Notes: generated by a model not told the origin, from the letters alone. Numbered from the stretch's first letter, positions 43,017 through 52,518 are shown. The stretch: DNA of 64,000 nt from Deefgea tanakiae (GCF_019665765.1 NZ_CP081150.1:3038001-3102000), one strand, 5' to 3'. Program-made: numbers and translations.

Positions 43017-44207
43017 ATGAGTGATTTAGTTTTAGTGATTAACGCCGGTTCTTCGAGTATCAAGTTTTCATTGTTTGAAACCAGTAAAACCGATCCGGTC
43101 GTTCTGTTCAAAGGCCAAATGGAAGGCTTGTATGTAGAGCCAAAATTTAGCGCTAAAGATGCTGACGACAATAAAGTCGCCAATGAAACTTTACCTGCCG
43201 ACGCGCCTAAAACGCACGACTATGCACTTCGCTTTATGCTGGAATGGTTGCAAACGCGCATTGCCGGCCGCAGCATCGCCGTCATCGGCCATCGCGTGGT
43301 ACATGGCGGTACGACTTATTCGAAACCTGTTTTGGTGACTGAAGACGTCATCAAAGGTTTGGAAGCGCTGATTCCACTCGCGCCATTGCACGAACCGCAC
43401 AACATTACGCCAATCAAAATTTTGCAAGATTTGCTGCCAAACGTGCCGCAAGTGGCGTGTTTTGATACGGCCTTCCATACGACTCAGCCTGAATTGAATC
43501 AACTCTTTGCATTGCCGTATGAATTTGCGCAAAAAGAAGGCATTCGCCGCTATGGTTTCCACGGTTTGTCTTATGAATACATCGCCAGCGTATTGCCAAC
43601 GATCGACACCAAAGCCGCCGAAGGCCGTACCGTTGTGGCGCATTTGGGTAATGGCTCGTCAATGGCCGGTTTGCTCGGTGGCGTTTGCCAATCAACCACG
43701 ATGGGTTTCACCGCGCTCGACGGCTTGCCAATGGGCACGCGTTGCGGCCGTATCGATGGTGGCGTGATTCTGCATTTGATGAATCACCTCAAAATGGACG
43801 CGAAACAAATCGAAACCTTGCTCTACAAAGAATCTGGCCTACTCGGTTTGTCTGGCTTCTCAAGCGATATGCGTGACTTAGAAAGCTCTGACTCGCCCCG
43901 TGCAAAAATGGCTGTGGATTATTTTGCCAATAGCGTTGTGCGTGAAGCAGCCTCTTTGGCGGCGACCTTGGGCGGCATCGATGCACTGGTGTTTACCGCA
44001 GGGATTGGCGAAAACGACGCGCACACGCGCCAAGCGGTTTGCCATCAATTGCGCTGGTTAGGCGTTGACTTGGATGAAGCAGCGAATGCGGTACGTTCAA
44101 GTGAACCACGCCGTATTTCTCTGGCCGATAGTAAAATCGCCGTGTATGTGATTCCAACGAATGAAGAATTAATGATTTCTCGCCAAGCCTTGGCGTGTAT
44201 TGCTTAA
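43017..44207 (+). CDS. ackA: acetate kinase
   Basis: 396 aa, full length. Makes ATP and acetate from acetyl phosphate and ADP. Motifs: VLVINAGSSSIKFSLFE at the start, IGHRVVHGGTTYSKP, CFDTAFHTTQP, RRYGFHGLSYEYI, VAHLGNGSSMAGL and VFTAGIGEND. GGAG lies seven bases before ATG 43017. It is 77 bases behind the phosphotransacylase, probably in one transcript, and would serve anaerobic energy conservation. Confidence 0.97.
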   Translation: MSDLVLVINAGSSSIKFSLFETSKTDPVVLFKGQMEGLYVEPKFSAKDADDNKVANETLPADAPKTHDYALRFMLEWLQTRIAGRSIAVIGHRVVHGGTTYSKPVLVTEDVIKGLEALIPLAPLHEPHNITPIKILQDLLPNVPQVACFDTAFHTTQPELNQLFALPYEFAQKEGIRRYGFHGLSYEYIASVLPTIDTKAAEGRTVVAHLGNGSSMAGLLGGVCQSTTMGFTALDGLPMGTRCGRIDGGVILHLMNHLKMDAKQIETLLYKESGLLGLSGFSSDMRDLESSDSPRAKMAVDYFANSVVREAASLAATLGGIDALVFTAGIGENDAHTRQAVCHQLRWLGVDLDEAANAVRSSEPRRISLADSKIAVYVIPTNEELMISRQALACIA

Positions 44208-44230
44208 ATTCAACATCGTTTGCATACCCA

Positions 44231-44400
44231 AAAGCCGCTGATTTCAGCGACTCAGATTGAAGACAAGCTCCACTCGCAAAGCGAGGCTCCCCTCAAGGAG
44301 GGGACGGGAGGGGTGGGAATAAAACATCAAGGCGGCAAATTCAAAGCCTGACTGACTAGGCTCGGCTTTGCCGAGACTTGATTAGTGTTGTTTTCCACGT
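44231..44400. other. intergenic DNA with split terminator and small hairpins
   Basis: The 325-base gap behind ackA. AGCCGCTGATTTCAGCG (44233-44249) looks like the left part of a terminator whose T-rich end is missing; the full version, AGCCGCTGGTTTCAGCGGCT, follows 180 bases later. Between them are hairpins CTCGC/GCGAG (44273-44285), CCCCTC/GAGGGG (44289-44303) and CTCGGC/GCCGAG (44357-44371). It appears that a repeat entered or duplicated the ackA terminator. No gene is seen. Confidence 0.5.
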
Positions 44401-44413
44401 TGTCTACCGCCTG

Positions 44414-44437
44414 AGCCGCTGGTTTCAGCGGCTTTTT
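44414..44437 (+). terminator. rho-independent terminator
   Basis: AGCCGCTG (44414-44421), loop GTTT, CAGCGGCT (44426-44433), then T5. Likely ends the ackA transcript. Confidence 0.85.
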
Positions 44438-44532
44438 CACATGGATTTCATCTAGCTGCCGCATGATGATTGGCAGACTTGGTCAAAAGTCAGCTACGAT
44501 TCGGGTATTCATCGATTTAAACTAGGGAAACC

Positions 44533-45267
44533 ATGCTAGACCAAGACAGCGTCATTGATGTCAGCGTAGAACCACGCCAAATTCCACCGATGCAGGGCTG
44601 GCAGTGGATCGTAAGCGCATTTCAGCTATTCAAACAATCGCCAACAGCGTGGCTGGGGATTTGCGGCATATTTATCTTGGCCATGCTAGGGATGTCGCTT
44701 CTGCCCTTGGTGGGCGGTTTACTTTCGACTTTGCTTGGCCCGGTGTTTTTGGGCGGTTTGATGTTTTCAGCGCAGAAACAATCCCGTGGCGAAACGCCAT
44801 TATTAGTTGATCTATTTGCAGGTTTTCAACTGCGCTTTACCGAGTTACTCAAAGTCGGCGTCTTGTATATGTTTGGCACGATGCTGGTGGTAGTACTGAT
44901 GGCTGCCTTGCTGGCGGGCGCAGCTTATCTGGGCTTTTTGACTATCGATAAAAATGTCGAAACCTTTGCCCAATTAGGCTCAATTTGGCCGGTGATGATT
45001 TTAGTTGTCGCGGCATTTTCCGTGGTCTACAGCACGTATTTTTACGCCCCGACCTTGGTCATGCTGCAAGGCATGAAGGCGGGCGAGGCGATGAAATTGT
45101 CATTTTTAGCATTTTGGCGCAATTGGCAGCCGATTTTAGTGATGTCGCTGATTGGTGCGGCGCTCCTGATCCTCGCCATGTTGCCGATGCTCTTGGGCCT
45201 GATTGTCGCACTGCCGGTGGCGCTAATTACGAGTTATGTTTGTTATGCCGATGTTTTTGAAACCTAA
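44533..45267 (+). CDS. BPSS1780-type integral membrane protein
   Basis: 244 aa with six hydrophobic helices. The conserved opening of this betaproteobacterial family, VEPRQIPPMQGWQWIVSAFQ (Pxx..GW.W), is seen, followed by FKQSPTAWLG and LGPVFLGGLMF. AGGGA lies five bases before ATG 44533. The function of the family is unknown; an inner-membrane place is clear. It is probably transcribed alone or together with dgkA, which follows after about 160 bases. Confidence 0.85.
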   Translation: MLDQDSVIDVSVEPRQIPPMQGWQWIVSAFQLFKQSPTAWLGICGIFILAMLGMSLLPLVGGLLSTLLGPVFLGGLMFSAQKQSRGETPLLVDLFAGFQLRFTELLKVGVLYMFGTMLVVVLMAALLAGAAYLGFLTIDKNVETFAQLGSIWPVMILVVAAFSVVYSTYFYAPTLVMLQGMKAGEAMKLSFLAFWRNWQPILVMSLIGAALLILAMLPMLLGLIVALPVALITSYVCYADVFET

Positions 45268-45291
45268 CTGGCGATTGAAAAACTACTGCGA

Positions 45292-45400
45292 GACTCGAAT
45301 TCATCGTTAAAAAATGCCTCAAAATCCTCGTTTACTCTGTGTAAACTGCGGTTTTTCGTCATTTTTTGCCTTGCCTTCGAGCCTCTCGCTACCTTTTTCA
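45292..45400. other. conserved-looking leader sequence before dgkA
   Basis: AT-rich segment with GTTTAC (45330-45335) and GTAAAC (45341-45346) around TCTGT, preceded by AAAAAATGCCTCAAAATCCT and followed by TGCGGTTTTTCGTCATTTTT. I remember similar intergenic words in other proteobacteria, so it may be a dispersed repeat instead of a gene-specific leader. A minus-strand frame crosses it, but lacks a ribosome site and runs against dgkA, so I do not call a gene. Confidence 0.35.
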
Positions 45401-45426
45401 ACGACCAGCTAAACGGAGCACGATCT

Positions 45427-45801
45427 GTGACTGAAAGTCCTTTTAAAGGTAAAACCGGCGTTAAACGAGTGCTCAATGCACTCGGTTATTCACTCGATGG
45501 CTTGTCGGCTGGCTGGGTGAACGAAGCCGCATTTCGCCAAGTGACCTTGCTGGCGATTGTGGGCATACCGTTATCGCTATTTTTGCCCATGCCCCCATGG
45601 GCGCACGCGGTGGTGATTGCTAGCCATTTGGCGAGCATGATTGTTGAATTGCTTAACTCCGCCATCGAAGCTGCAGTCGATCACACTTCACTGGCCAAGC
45701 ACGATTTAGCCAAACGCGCCAAAGACCTCGGTAGCGCCGCGCAATTAGTCTGCTTGGTGAATTTGGCCGCAATGTGGGCCTTGGCTTTACTAGCCGCCTA
45801 A
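45427..45801 (+). CDS. dgkA: diacylglycerol kinase
   Basis: 124 aa inner-membrane enzyme that phosphorylates diacylglycerol, recycling lipid left by membrane-derived sugar transfer. GTG start at 45427 with GGAG (45415-45418) eight bases upstream. Three membrane helices. Key motifs: RVLNALGYSLDGLSAGWVNEAAFRQ and VELLNSAIEAAVDHTS, which holds the catalytic and metal-binding Glu, Asn and Asp residues, then AKDLGSAAQLVCLV. Followed by a strong terminator. Confidence 0.95.
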   Translation: MTESPFKGKTGVKRVLNALGYSLDGLSAGWVNEAAFRQVTLLAIVGIPLSLFLPMPPWAHAVVIASHLASMIVELLNSAIEAAVDHTSLAKHDLAKRAKDLGSAAQLVCLVNLAAMWALALLAA

Positions 45802-45820
45802 ACCACGCACCAAATCAATC

Positions 45821-45854
45821 GCCACTCACTACGGATCAGTGAGTGGCTTTTTTT
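45821..45854 (+). terminator. rho-independent terminator of dgkA
   Basis: GCCACTCACT (45821-45830), loop ACGGATC, AGTGAGTGGC (45838-45847), then T7. Confidence 0.95.
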
Positions 45855-45969
45855 CGTCTAGCGTTTTTGTCATTAATACCAACAAGAAATTGCGGCCAGT
45901 TTGAGACTGCTTAATCCTGACTTAAGTTTGCAGGCCTATGCTGAAACGATTGAGTCTTGGATAAATATC

Positions 45970-47256
45970 ATGAAAATCCTGACGGCATTTCTAGCATTGT
46001 GTCTGCTTGCGTGGGGTATCACCGTCAATCCACCAGAAGTCATAAACATCTGGTGGTTGCGTAACGAAGCGATTAACTTAAGCGGCATTTTGTCATTTGA
46101 ATTAATGGGGCTAATTATGCTGCTGGCAGTCCGCCCCGTGTGGCTAGAGAAATCGTTTGGCGGACTTGACCGCATGTATCTCGTTCATAAGTGGGCGGGG
46201 ATTTTAGCGATTAGCTTTGGTTTGCTGCATTATGCAATCAAACTTTCAGGCGGCCTGCTGAAACAGTTTTTCGAGCGGCCACCACGTGGCGCACGCGTCG
46301 AGTTTTGGCTCGATTTCCTGCGTAGCCCTGTCAAAGACATGGCCGAATGGTCGATCTGGTTGCTGGGCATCATGCTGGTGATTACGCTATGGCAGCGTTT
46401 TCCTTATTCAATCTGGCGCTATGTACATAAAGCACTTGCAGTGATTTTTGTGGTCTTGGCACTACATGCCGTCGTGCTGTCTCCTGTCAGCTACTGGAGC
46501 AATCCACTCGGCTGGCTTATCGGTGCTACTGCATTGATCGGCGTTGTTTGTGCATTACTCTCGCTCACGGGTCAAATTGGCCGTCGGCGCACGCATCGCG
46601 CAAGCATTCATTCAATACATCAAATCGGCGACATTCTCGAATTAGAATGCAAAATCAAAGGACAGTGGCAGCACCAAGCCGGCCAGTTTGCCTTCCTTAA
46701 ATTTAACGGAATTGAAGGAGCGCATCCATTTACGATCGCCAGCGCGCCAAACAAGGAAAATACGCTGCGCGTTTCAATCAAAGCATTGGGCGACTACACC
46801 CGCCAACTGCCCAAATTATTAAACGTGGGCGACGCGGTCAGCATCGAAGGTCCTTATGGTTGCTTTGCGATGCCGAACGAGGCCGAGCAGGTTTGGATTG
46901 CTGGCGGAATTGGTATTACGCCATTTTTAGCTTGGCTCGATGCGCTCAAAGCCTCACCAGAACAAGCCCCAACCGCAACATTGCATTACTGTGTCAAAAA
47001 CGAGCAAGACGCGGTTTACAGCCGAAAACTACAAGCACTCTGCCAGCATTTGCCCAGTATTACGCTACATATCCACCGCAGCGAACAGGACGGCCGCCCC
47101 GATATGCAGCGCTTGAATTTACAAGCACACAATGGCATTTGGCCCGCTATTTTCTTCTGTGGGCCACAAGGATTGTCCAGTAGCCTGCTGCGTGACCTGC
47201 GCTTGGCCGGAATGCCAAAAACGCATTTCCACCAAGAAGCGTTCAAAATGCGATAA
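45970..47256 (+). CDS. ferric reductase-like flavo-hemoprotein (NADPH oxidase family)
   Basis: 428 aa from ATG 45970 (MKILTAF); a TTG 23 codons before is less likely. The N-terminal half (about 1-190) has six membrane helices with His residues that could bind two hemes (YLVHKWAGILAISFGLLHYAIK; VHKALAVIFVVLALHAVVL). The rest is a ferredoxin-NADP reductase-like module: FAD motif HPFTIASAPN, then WIAGGIGITPFLAW for nucleotide binding and FFCGPQGLSSSLLRDL. It moves electrons across the inner membrane, possibly to ferric iron or to oxygen. Single gene. Confidence 0.9.
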   Translation: MKILTAFLALCLLAWGITVNPPEVINIWWLRNEAINLSGILSFELMGLIMLLAVRPVWLEKSFGGLDRMYLVHKWAGILAISFGLLHYAIKLSGGLLKQFFERPPRGARVEFWLDFLRSPVKDMAEWSIWLLGIMLVITLWQRFPYSIWRYVHKALAVIFVVLALHAVVLSPVSYWSNPLGWLIGATALIGVVCALLSLTGQIGRRRTHRASIHSIHQIGDILELECKIKGQWQHQAGQFAFLKFNGIEGAHPFTIASAPNKENTLRVSIKALGDYTRQLPKLLNVGDAVSIEGPYGCFAMPNEAEQVWIAGGIGITPFLAWLDALKASPEQAPTATLHYCVKNEQDAVYSRKLQALCQHLPSITLHIHRSEQDGRPDMQRLNLQAHNGIWPAIFFCGPQGLSSSLLRDLRLAGMPKTHFHQEAFKMR

Positions 47257-47362
47257 GTCTAAAACAGATCCATATAAGGATTCTTATCGGATATGGCTAC
47301 TAGCATTGATCCAATGGGTAAAGCGGAGGCTCCCGACACAAAGCAGTCTTGAGGTTATGTGT

Positions 47363-47731
47363 TTATTCAGATTCTGGTGGCCAAACTTGGGACTTGTATT
47401 TTTCAACAAAAACTAATGCATCTTGAAATGTTGATGGATAGTTAACACCCTCCATCACGCCTGTTTCTATGGTCTCGAAAACAGAGTAAAAACGAAAACC
47501 ATTTCTAACGAGAAACTCAACCTTTTTCCACTGCACTTTATTTCTTGCCGGAGGAGCAGCAAATTTTCGACTGAGCATTTCCATTGGCTTTCGACATTGC
47601 GGGCAAAAACGCGTAGCTTCACTTTCTGGAAGTTTGAATGATTTTCGACAAGCAAAGCATACAAATGGAAAGCGATAGGCATGTATCGCTTTTTTTGTTT
47701 TAAAGTGATTGTGGTGTTTGAAGTGAGACAT
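47363..47731 (-). CDS. hypothetical zinc-ribbon protein
   Basis: 122 aa from ATG 47731 (MSHFKHHNHFK); a GTG 14 codons before is possible. Two CxxC pairs, CFAC and CPQC, 20 residues apart (VCFACRKSFKLPE...RFCPQCRKPM), make a zinc ribbon. The rest is basic and aromatic (KKVEFLVRNGFRFYSVFE). It might bind nucleic acid, but I do not recognise a family with known function. Its base use is somewhat more AT-rich than that of its neighbours. Confidence 0.68.
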   Translation of the reverse strand: MSHFKHHNHFKTKKAIHAYRFPFVCFACRKSFKLPESEATRFCPQCRKPMEMLSRKFAAPPARNKVQWKKVEFLVRNGFRFYSVFETIETGVMEGVNYPSTFQDALVFVEKYKSQVWPPESE

Positions 47732-47844
47732 TATTTTCTGGCTGCGACGAATACCGATGGTTTTTAGCAGCACTTCAGTTAACTATTTTGCATCCATAAA
47801 TGAATGCAAATTCAGCTTCTGGCCAAGTGCCGCCAAATCCCGAA

Positions 47845-48927
47845 TCAATCCACCAATCGGTCCAAAATACCTATCATCTTCTGGCTGGTGTTTTCCATGC
47901 GATTCAGTGCGTCAATGACTTGCGACTTTTGCCCTGCTTGCCAAGCCGTGAGTGCAGCAGTACCAGCTTGATGGATTTCATTGTGCGGCGCTTCCATTTC
48001 ACGGTAGGCCGACAGATGACCCGCGAGCGTTTTACCTTCGCCTTCATAGTACCAGCGACCAAAGCGACATTGGTGTGGATCGCTCACGACCTGACTACTC
48101 ACTGAGCTGGCCCCTGAAACACCTTCATAAACATTGAATTTAAATGCAATGTGATCCAACTTGCTCACCTCAACAAAGGTGCTGAGCATATTTTTGTTCA
48201 CCAGTTCTTTCATTTCGCCAGAGACTTCAATCAGTAGTTCCATATCCATTGAAGCATTGCTACCCATCGCGCTAAATTGCGCGGTTTCTTGCGCCATCGC
48301 GTTCATCGTTGTTTTGACAGATTGCGTTTCGCTGCGAATATCGCCGACTAATTTACTGATATCTTTGGTGGCCGAACTAGTGCGCTCGGCTAGTTTGCGT
48401 ACTTCATCAGCAACAACAGCAAAACCGCGACCTTGCTCACCAGCGCGCGCGGCTTCAATGGCGGCATTCAGTGCCAATAAATTGGTTTGATCGGCGATTT
48501 CTTTAATTAATTGCACAATCCCGCTGATTTGATCGGATTGTTGGTCGAGTTTATCAACCTCGGTCACTGATTGCGCGGCGGTGCTCGATAGTTGGTTCAG
48601 ACTGGCTGACATAGCGGCAATCGCTTGGCTATTGTCATTGGCAAGGCGCGATAGTGCAGTAGCACTGCGGAGTTCTTCTTTCATTTTCTCGGTTAAGTGA
48701 CCGAGCGAGTGGGATGATGATGCGAGCGATTGGCCAAACTGCGCCATTGATTGAAATAGAGATTGATAGTATTTGCCATCGCCGTTGTCTTGCGTTTGCA
48801 GGCTGGCTAGAAATTGTTGATCACTTTGGAGTTTGCTGTTTTCTTTTTTTACTTGGTTATTTTCAATTTGTAGTTGACGAATTTGCTCTTGCAAATCGGC
48901 AATCAGTTTTTTTTGGCCAAAAAACAT
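47845..48927 (-). CDS. soluble methyl-accepting chemotaxis protein with CZB domain
   Basis: 360 aa, no membrane segment, so it is a cytoplasmic receptor. N-terminal coiled coil (about 3-50), then a short MCP signalling domain with the hairpin tip motif [22 protein letters not shown] (written here as the family mark, positions about 143-164) and [12 protein letters not shown]. The C-terminal CZB zinc-binding domain (about 255-355) has its ligands: His in [20 protein letters not shown] and H in [15 protein letters not shown]. Such receptors sense zinc or hypochlorous acid. GGAGG is six bases before the ATG. No che genes are near. Confidence 0.92.
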   Translation of the reverse strand: MFFGQKKLIADLQEQIRQLQIENNQVKKENSKLQSDQQFLASLQTQDNGDGKYYQSLFQSMAQFGQSLASSSHSLGHLTEKMKEELRSATALSRLANDNSQAIAAMSASLNQLSSTAAQSVTEVDKLDQQSDQISGIVQLIKEIADQTNLLALNAAIEAARAGEQGRGFAVVADEVRKLAERTSSATKDISKLVGDIRSETQSVKTTMNAMAQETAQFSAMGSNASMDMELLIEVSGEMKELVNKNMLSTFVEVSKLDHIAFKFNVYEGVSGASSVSSQVVSDPHQCRFGRWYYEGEGKTLAGHLSAYREMEAPHNEIHQAGTAALTAWQAGQKSQVIDALNRMENTSQKMIGILDRLVD

Positions 48928-49163
48928 CTAAGCCTCCACAAGTATTTTCTAATCCAAACAGTATAGCTAAGAATACTGACTTCGCGCTTTGGGATATGTC
49001 ATAAGAGTGGAAATACGACGCTTTTGACGCAATTTACACCCGCAAAATAGTGTGTAGCTCACAAAAAAACAGTAAATCCTAATGCGCAGGGAAACCCCTG
49101 ATTCCATTCATTTGTTTCGTCCGTATGATGCGGCCAATCTTGTCAACACTCAATGTCGATGTT

Positions 49164-49988
49164 ATGAAGAAATGGATCATTATTGCGCTTGCTGCGGCCG
49201 CTATACCGGCTTGGTATTTTGGCGTAGCAAAAAAAACACCGACTGAGCTCACTGTAGCCAGTACCGCTGCCGAGCCACAAACTACGCTGCGAATTGCATT
49301 AGAAGGCAAATATCCGCCCTTTGAATATCTAAACAAAGACAATCAATTGGTTGGTTTTAATATCGATTTGGCCAATGCGCTGTGCAGAGAAATGGCAGTG
49401 AAATGCAGCATCAACCGCTACGAATGGGATGATTTAATTCCTGCGGTACAAAATGATCAAGCCGATGCGATTATCTCAACGATGTCGATTACTGATGAAC
49501 GTGAAAAATTAGTGCAATTCACCCAACCATATGCACGCGTGCCAGCAGCTTATTTAGCCAGCAAAAAAGAGCAATTTTTGTTTCCTGTCGTGACACAAGA
49601 TCGCGTGGAAGGCAAAACGATTGGTGTCGTAGAAAAGACGACGTTTGATGATTACCTCAAGACAGAATTTGCCAGCAAAGTAACGATCAAGCGTTATGCT
49701 GATGCCGAAGCCATGCTAGCTGGTTTGCAAAGCAATGAAATCAATTTTGCTTTTGGTGATAGCGCCGTTTTTGGCGAATTTTTGCGCAATCCAAACAATT
49801 CAGAGCAATATAATTACGTCGGCAATATTATTAAATCGGACCCTCGCTTAGGCCGTGGCGAGGCGATTGCCGTAGCGAAAGACGATACGGTAATGCAGGC
49901 TAAATTTAATTTAGCGCTGGATAAACTGATTAAGTCAGGCGAATACAAAGAGATGCAGTACAAGTATTTTACGCTGCAAATTATGTGA
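49164..49988 (+). CDS. extracellular solute-binding protein, family 3 (amino acid type)
   Basis: 274 aa from ATG 49164 (MKKWIIIALAAAAIPAWYF). The hydrophobic N-terminus lacks a clear cleavage site and may stay as a membrane anchor. The SBP_bac_3 fold is clear: LRIALEGKYPPFEYLNKD, GFNIDLANALCREM, DAIISTMSITDEREKLVQFT and YKEMQYKYF. It would bind a polar, perhaps basic, amino acid in the periplasm. No permease or ATPase gene is next to it, so it must work with a transporter coded elsewhere. Confidence 0.9.
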   Translation: MKKWIIIALAAAAIPAWYFGVAKKTPTELTVASTAAEPQTTLRIALEGKYPPFEYLNKDNQLVGFNIDLANALCREMAVKCSINRYEWDDLIPAVQNDQADAIISTMSITDEREKLVQFTQPYARVPAAYLASKKEQFLFPVVTQDRVEGKTIGVVEKTTFDDYLKTEFASKVTIKRYADAEAMLAGLQSNEINFAFGDSAVFGEFLRNPNNSEQYNYVGNIIKSDPRLGRGEAIAVAKDDTVMQAKFNLALDKLIKSGEYKEMQYKYFTLQIM

Positions 49989-50008
49989 CCGGCATAGTCT
50001 ACAAATGA

Positions 50009-50033
50009 GCCCCAACCATGTTGGGGCTTTTTT
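50009..50033 (+). terminator. rho-independent terminator
   Basis: GCCCCAAC (50009-50016), loop CAT, GTTGGGGC (50020-50027), T6. Ends the solute-binding protein gene. Confidence 0.95.
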
Positions 50034-50126
50034 ATTGATTGAACACAGGCAATCATTTGAGCCGTGAGCCATTTCATCGTAAAGATCAAATTTTGTTAGT
50101 AAGATGCATTTTTTGAGGACAACATC

Positions 50127-51170
50127 ATGAAATGGATTTTGCTGGCAGGAATGCTATTGCCGCCATTGGGCTGGGCCGCTGACCCGATTCTGGCGACAGG
50201 GCGCTGGGTGAATAACGACGGCCGCTACCAAACGAGCTGGCCGGGTGGCATGTTGTCGGCGCAATTCACCGGCACATCGGTTGGTGTCGTGCTTAACGAT
50301 GAACGCAGTTATTACGTCGTCGAAATTGATGGCAAAGCCGCTCAGCAAATTAGCCCTGCGAGTGGCAAACGCACTGTTTGGATTAAAAACCTCCCCGCAG
50401 GCACGCACCGCATTGATTTGATTCGCCGAAATGAGTCGCCAGACTATGTCGGTCAAGTGGATGGTTTTGTGCTTGACGGCGGTCAATGGCAAGCGGCACC
50501 TGAAGCGCCGAAACGCAAAATTGAATTTATTGGTGATTCGTTTACTGCGGCACTTGCCAACTTATCCACACAACGCGAATGCAGCGAGCGTGAAATCGCC
50601 GCCACCACCGATGCCAGCCAAGGCTTTGCGATTAAAGTCGCGCGTGAATTAAATGCACAATGGCAAGTCAATGCAATGTCGGGCATGGGCATGGTCAGAA
50701 ATTGGGGCGGTAATTTAGCCGATCGTAACTTCCGCACCTTTTACCCACGGCAATTGCAGACCGATGCCAATAGCAAACTCGACGCGCAATGGCTGCCACA
50801 AGTGGTCGTGATTGGTTTGGGTACGAATGACTTTTCGAGCAAAATTAATGCCGGAGAAAAGCGCAACGCCGAGCAATTAGAGCAAGACTTTTTGGCGGCT
50901 TACCGGCAATTGATTTCGCAGCTCAATGCGCGTTATCAACAGCCGCAGATTATTCTCACTGCACTTAAATTGTGGCCGGATGATCAACTACGCCCTTTGG
51001 TCAAAAGTTTGGTCACTGAGGCCAATACTGCTGGCAATACACGGCTGCATTATTTGGAACTAAGCCCGATGCAACTCAATGGCTGCCAGTGGCACCCCAA
51101 TCTGCAAGACCACCAGCAAGTCGCAACCCAAGTGCTGGCTAAAATCAAAGAAATCAAACCGAGCTGGTAG
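50127..51170 (+). CDS. exported SGNH/GDSL esterase, CE2-like
   Basis: 347 aa. Signal peptide MKWILLAGMLLPPLGWAA. Residues about 20-125 form a beta jelly-roll (GRYQTSWPGGMLSAQFTG, RTVWIKNLPAGTHRIDLIRR), and about 130-345 an SGNH hydrolase: nucleophile Ser in IEFIGDSFTA, then GMGMVRNWGG, GTNDFSS and the Asp/His region CQWHPNLQDHQ. Jelly-roll plus SGNH in this order is the plan of carbohydrate esterase family 2, which removes acetyl groups from polysaccharides. GAGGA is seven bases before the ATG. Confidence 0.87.
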   Translation: MKWILLAGMLLPPLGWAADPILATGRWVNNDGRYQTSWPGGMLSAQFTGTSVGVVLNDERSYYVVEIDGKAAQQISPASGKRTVWIKNLPAGTHRIDLIRRNESPDYVGQVDGFVLDGGQWQAAPEAPKRKIEFIGDSFTAALANLSTQRECSEREIAATTDASQGFAIKVARELNAQWQVNAMSGMGMVRNWGGNLADRNFRTFYPRQLQTDANSKLDAQWLPQVVVIGLGTNDFSSKINAGEKRNAEQLEQDFLAAYRQLISQLNARYQQPQIILTALKLWPDDQLRPLVKSLVTEANTAGNTRLHYLELSPMQLNGCQWHPNLQDHQQVATQVLAKIKEIKPSW

Positions 51171-51309
51171 GCTAATTGGTACCTGAGCCAAAACGCTTGG
51201 CTACAGGAATACCCTAGTTCTCCAAAGCAGAGGGCTGCTGCATGATGCAAATACTCGCTGAAATACATTGGCATTTTTGTCCGTTTTATCTGCTTTGGAA
51301 ATCCTTCAC

Positions 51310-52518
51310 ATGAAAATCGCTTCTTATACATTGATTGCTGCCGCCATCGTCGGTTTGTCTGCGTGTGGCAAACAAGCACCCGTAGCAACTGAAACGGCCG
51401 CTTCTGCACCCGTAGTTGATTCAGCAGCCAACAACGCAGATGTAATCAAAATCGGTAACGCCGCAGCACTCACCGGCCCTGCTGCGCACTTCGGTAAAGA
51501 TATCGAAAATGGCGTGCAATTAGCGATGGACGAAATCAATGCAGCTGGCGGCGTGGATATTGCTGGCAAAAAAATGAAGTTGGTGATGATTTCAGAAGAT
51601 GACCAAGGCGATCCAAAAACGGCAACCAATGTGGCGCAGCGTTTTGTTGATGCCAAAGTCGCAGGCGTGATTGGCCATATGAATTCAGGCACGACGATTC
51701 CAGCGTCAAAAATCTATTCAGATGCGGGCATCGTGCAAATCTCTCCATCAGCAACCGCCGTGGCCTACACCAATCAAGGCTTTAAAACTGCATTCCGCGT
51801 GATGGCCAATGATGCGCAGCAAGGCAAAGTGCTCGGTCAATATGCCGTGAACAAATTGGGTGCGAAAAAAATAGCGATTGTTGACGACCGCACAGCATAC
51901 GGCCAAGGCTTGGCCGATGAATTTGAAATCGCCGCTAAAGCCGCTGGTGCAGAAATCGTAAAACGTGAATTCACCAATAACCAAGAAACCGACTTTAACG
52001 CAGTGTTGACCAGCATTAAATCAGCCAAGCCGGATTTGATTTTCTACGGCGGTATGGATGCGCAAGCCGCGCCATTGAAAAAACAAGCAAAAAAACTCGG
52101 CGTAACGGCAAAAGTGATGGGTGGCGACGGCGCGCAAACGCCTGAGTTTATCAAACTGGCAGGTGGCGATGCTGATGGCATGTTTGCTACTAGCCCAGGC
52201 ACACCAAAAGACCAGCTCGCCGGCGGCAAAGCCTTCCTTGAAACCTACAAAACCAAATTTGGTACCGATGTGCAATTGTACTCACCGTACAGCTACGATT
52301 CAGTGCACGTAATGGTGAAAGCGATGCAAGAAGCGGGCTCAACCGAGCCAGCCAAATACTTACCAAAACTAGCCGCAGTGAAGCACAACGGCGTGACTGG
52401 CCCGATCTCATTTGATGCCAAAGGCGACATCAACGACGGCGCAATCACCGTTTACACGGTAAAAGACGGCAAATGGGAAATCCTCGAAGTCGTTGGTGGT
52501 GCAGCTGCAGCGAAATAA
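51310..52518 (+). CDS. branched-chain amino acid-type solute-binding lipoprotein (LivJ-like)
   Basis: 402 aa from ATG 51310. Signal peptide with lipobox GLSAC, so it is a lipoprotein. The type 1 periplasmic-binding fold shows IKIGNAAALTGPAAHFGKDI, AMDEINAAGGVDIAGKK, VIGHMNSGTTIPASKIYSD, KKIAIVDDRTAYGQGLADEF and DAKGDINDGAITVY. Such proteins bind leucine, isoleucine, valine or related amides. The livHMGF transport genes are not in the window. A terminator follows closely. Confidence 0.93.
   Translation: MKIASYTLIAAAIVGLSACGKQAPVATETAASAPVVDSAANNADVIKIGNAAALTGPAAHFGKDIENGVQLAMDEINAAGGVDIAGKKMKLVMISEDDQGDPKTATNVAQRFVDAKVAGVIGHMNSGTTIPASKIYSDAGIVQISPSATAVAYTNQGFKTAFRVMANDAQQGKVLGQYAVNKLGAKKIAIVDDRTAYGQGLADEFEIAAKAAGAEIVKREFTNNQETDFNAVLTSIKSAKPDLIFYGGMDAQAAPLKKQAKKLGVTAKVMGGDGAQTPEFIKLAGGDADGMFATSPGTPKDQLAGGKAFLETYKTKFGTDVQLYSPYSYDSVHVMVKAMQEAGSTEPAKYLPKLAAVKHNGVTGPISFDAKGDINDGAITVYTVKDGKWEILEVVGGAAAAK

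Noticed and set aside
45264-45476. 70-codon minus-strand frame overlapping the dgkA start
   Set aside because: Runs against dgkA, no ribosome site, crosses a likely dispersed repeat.
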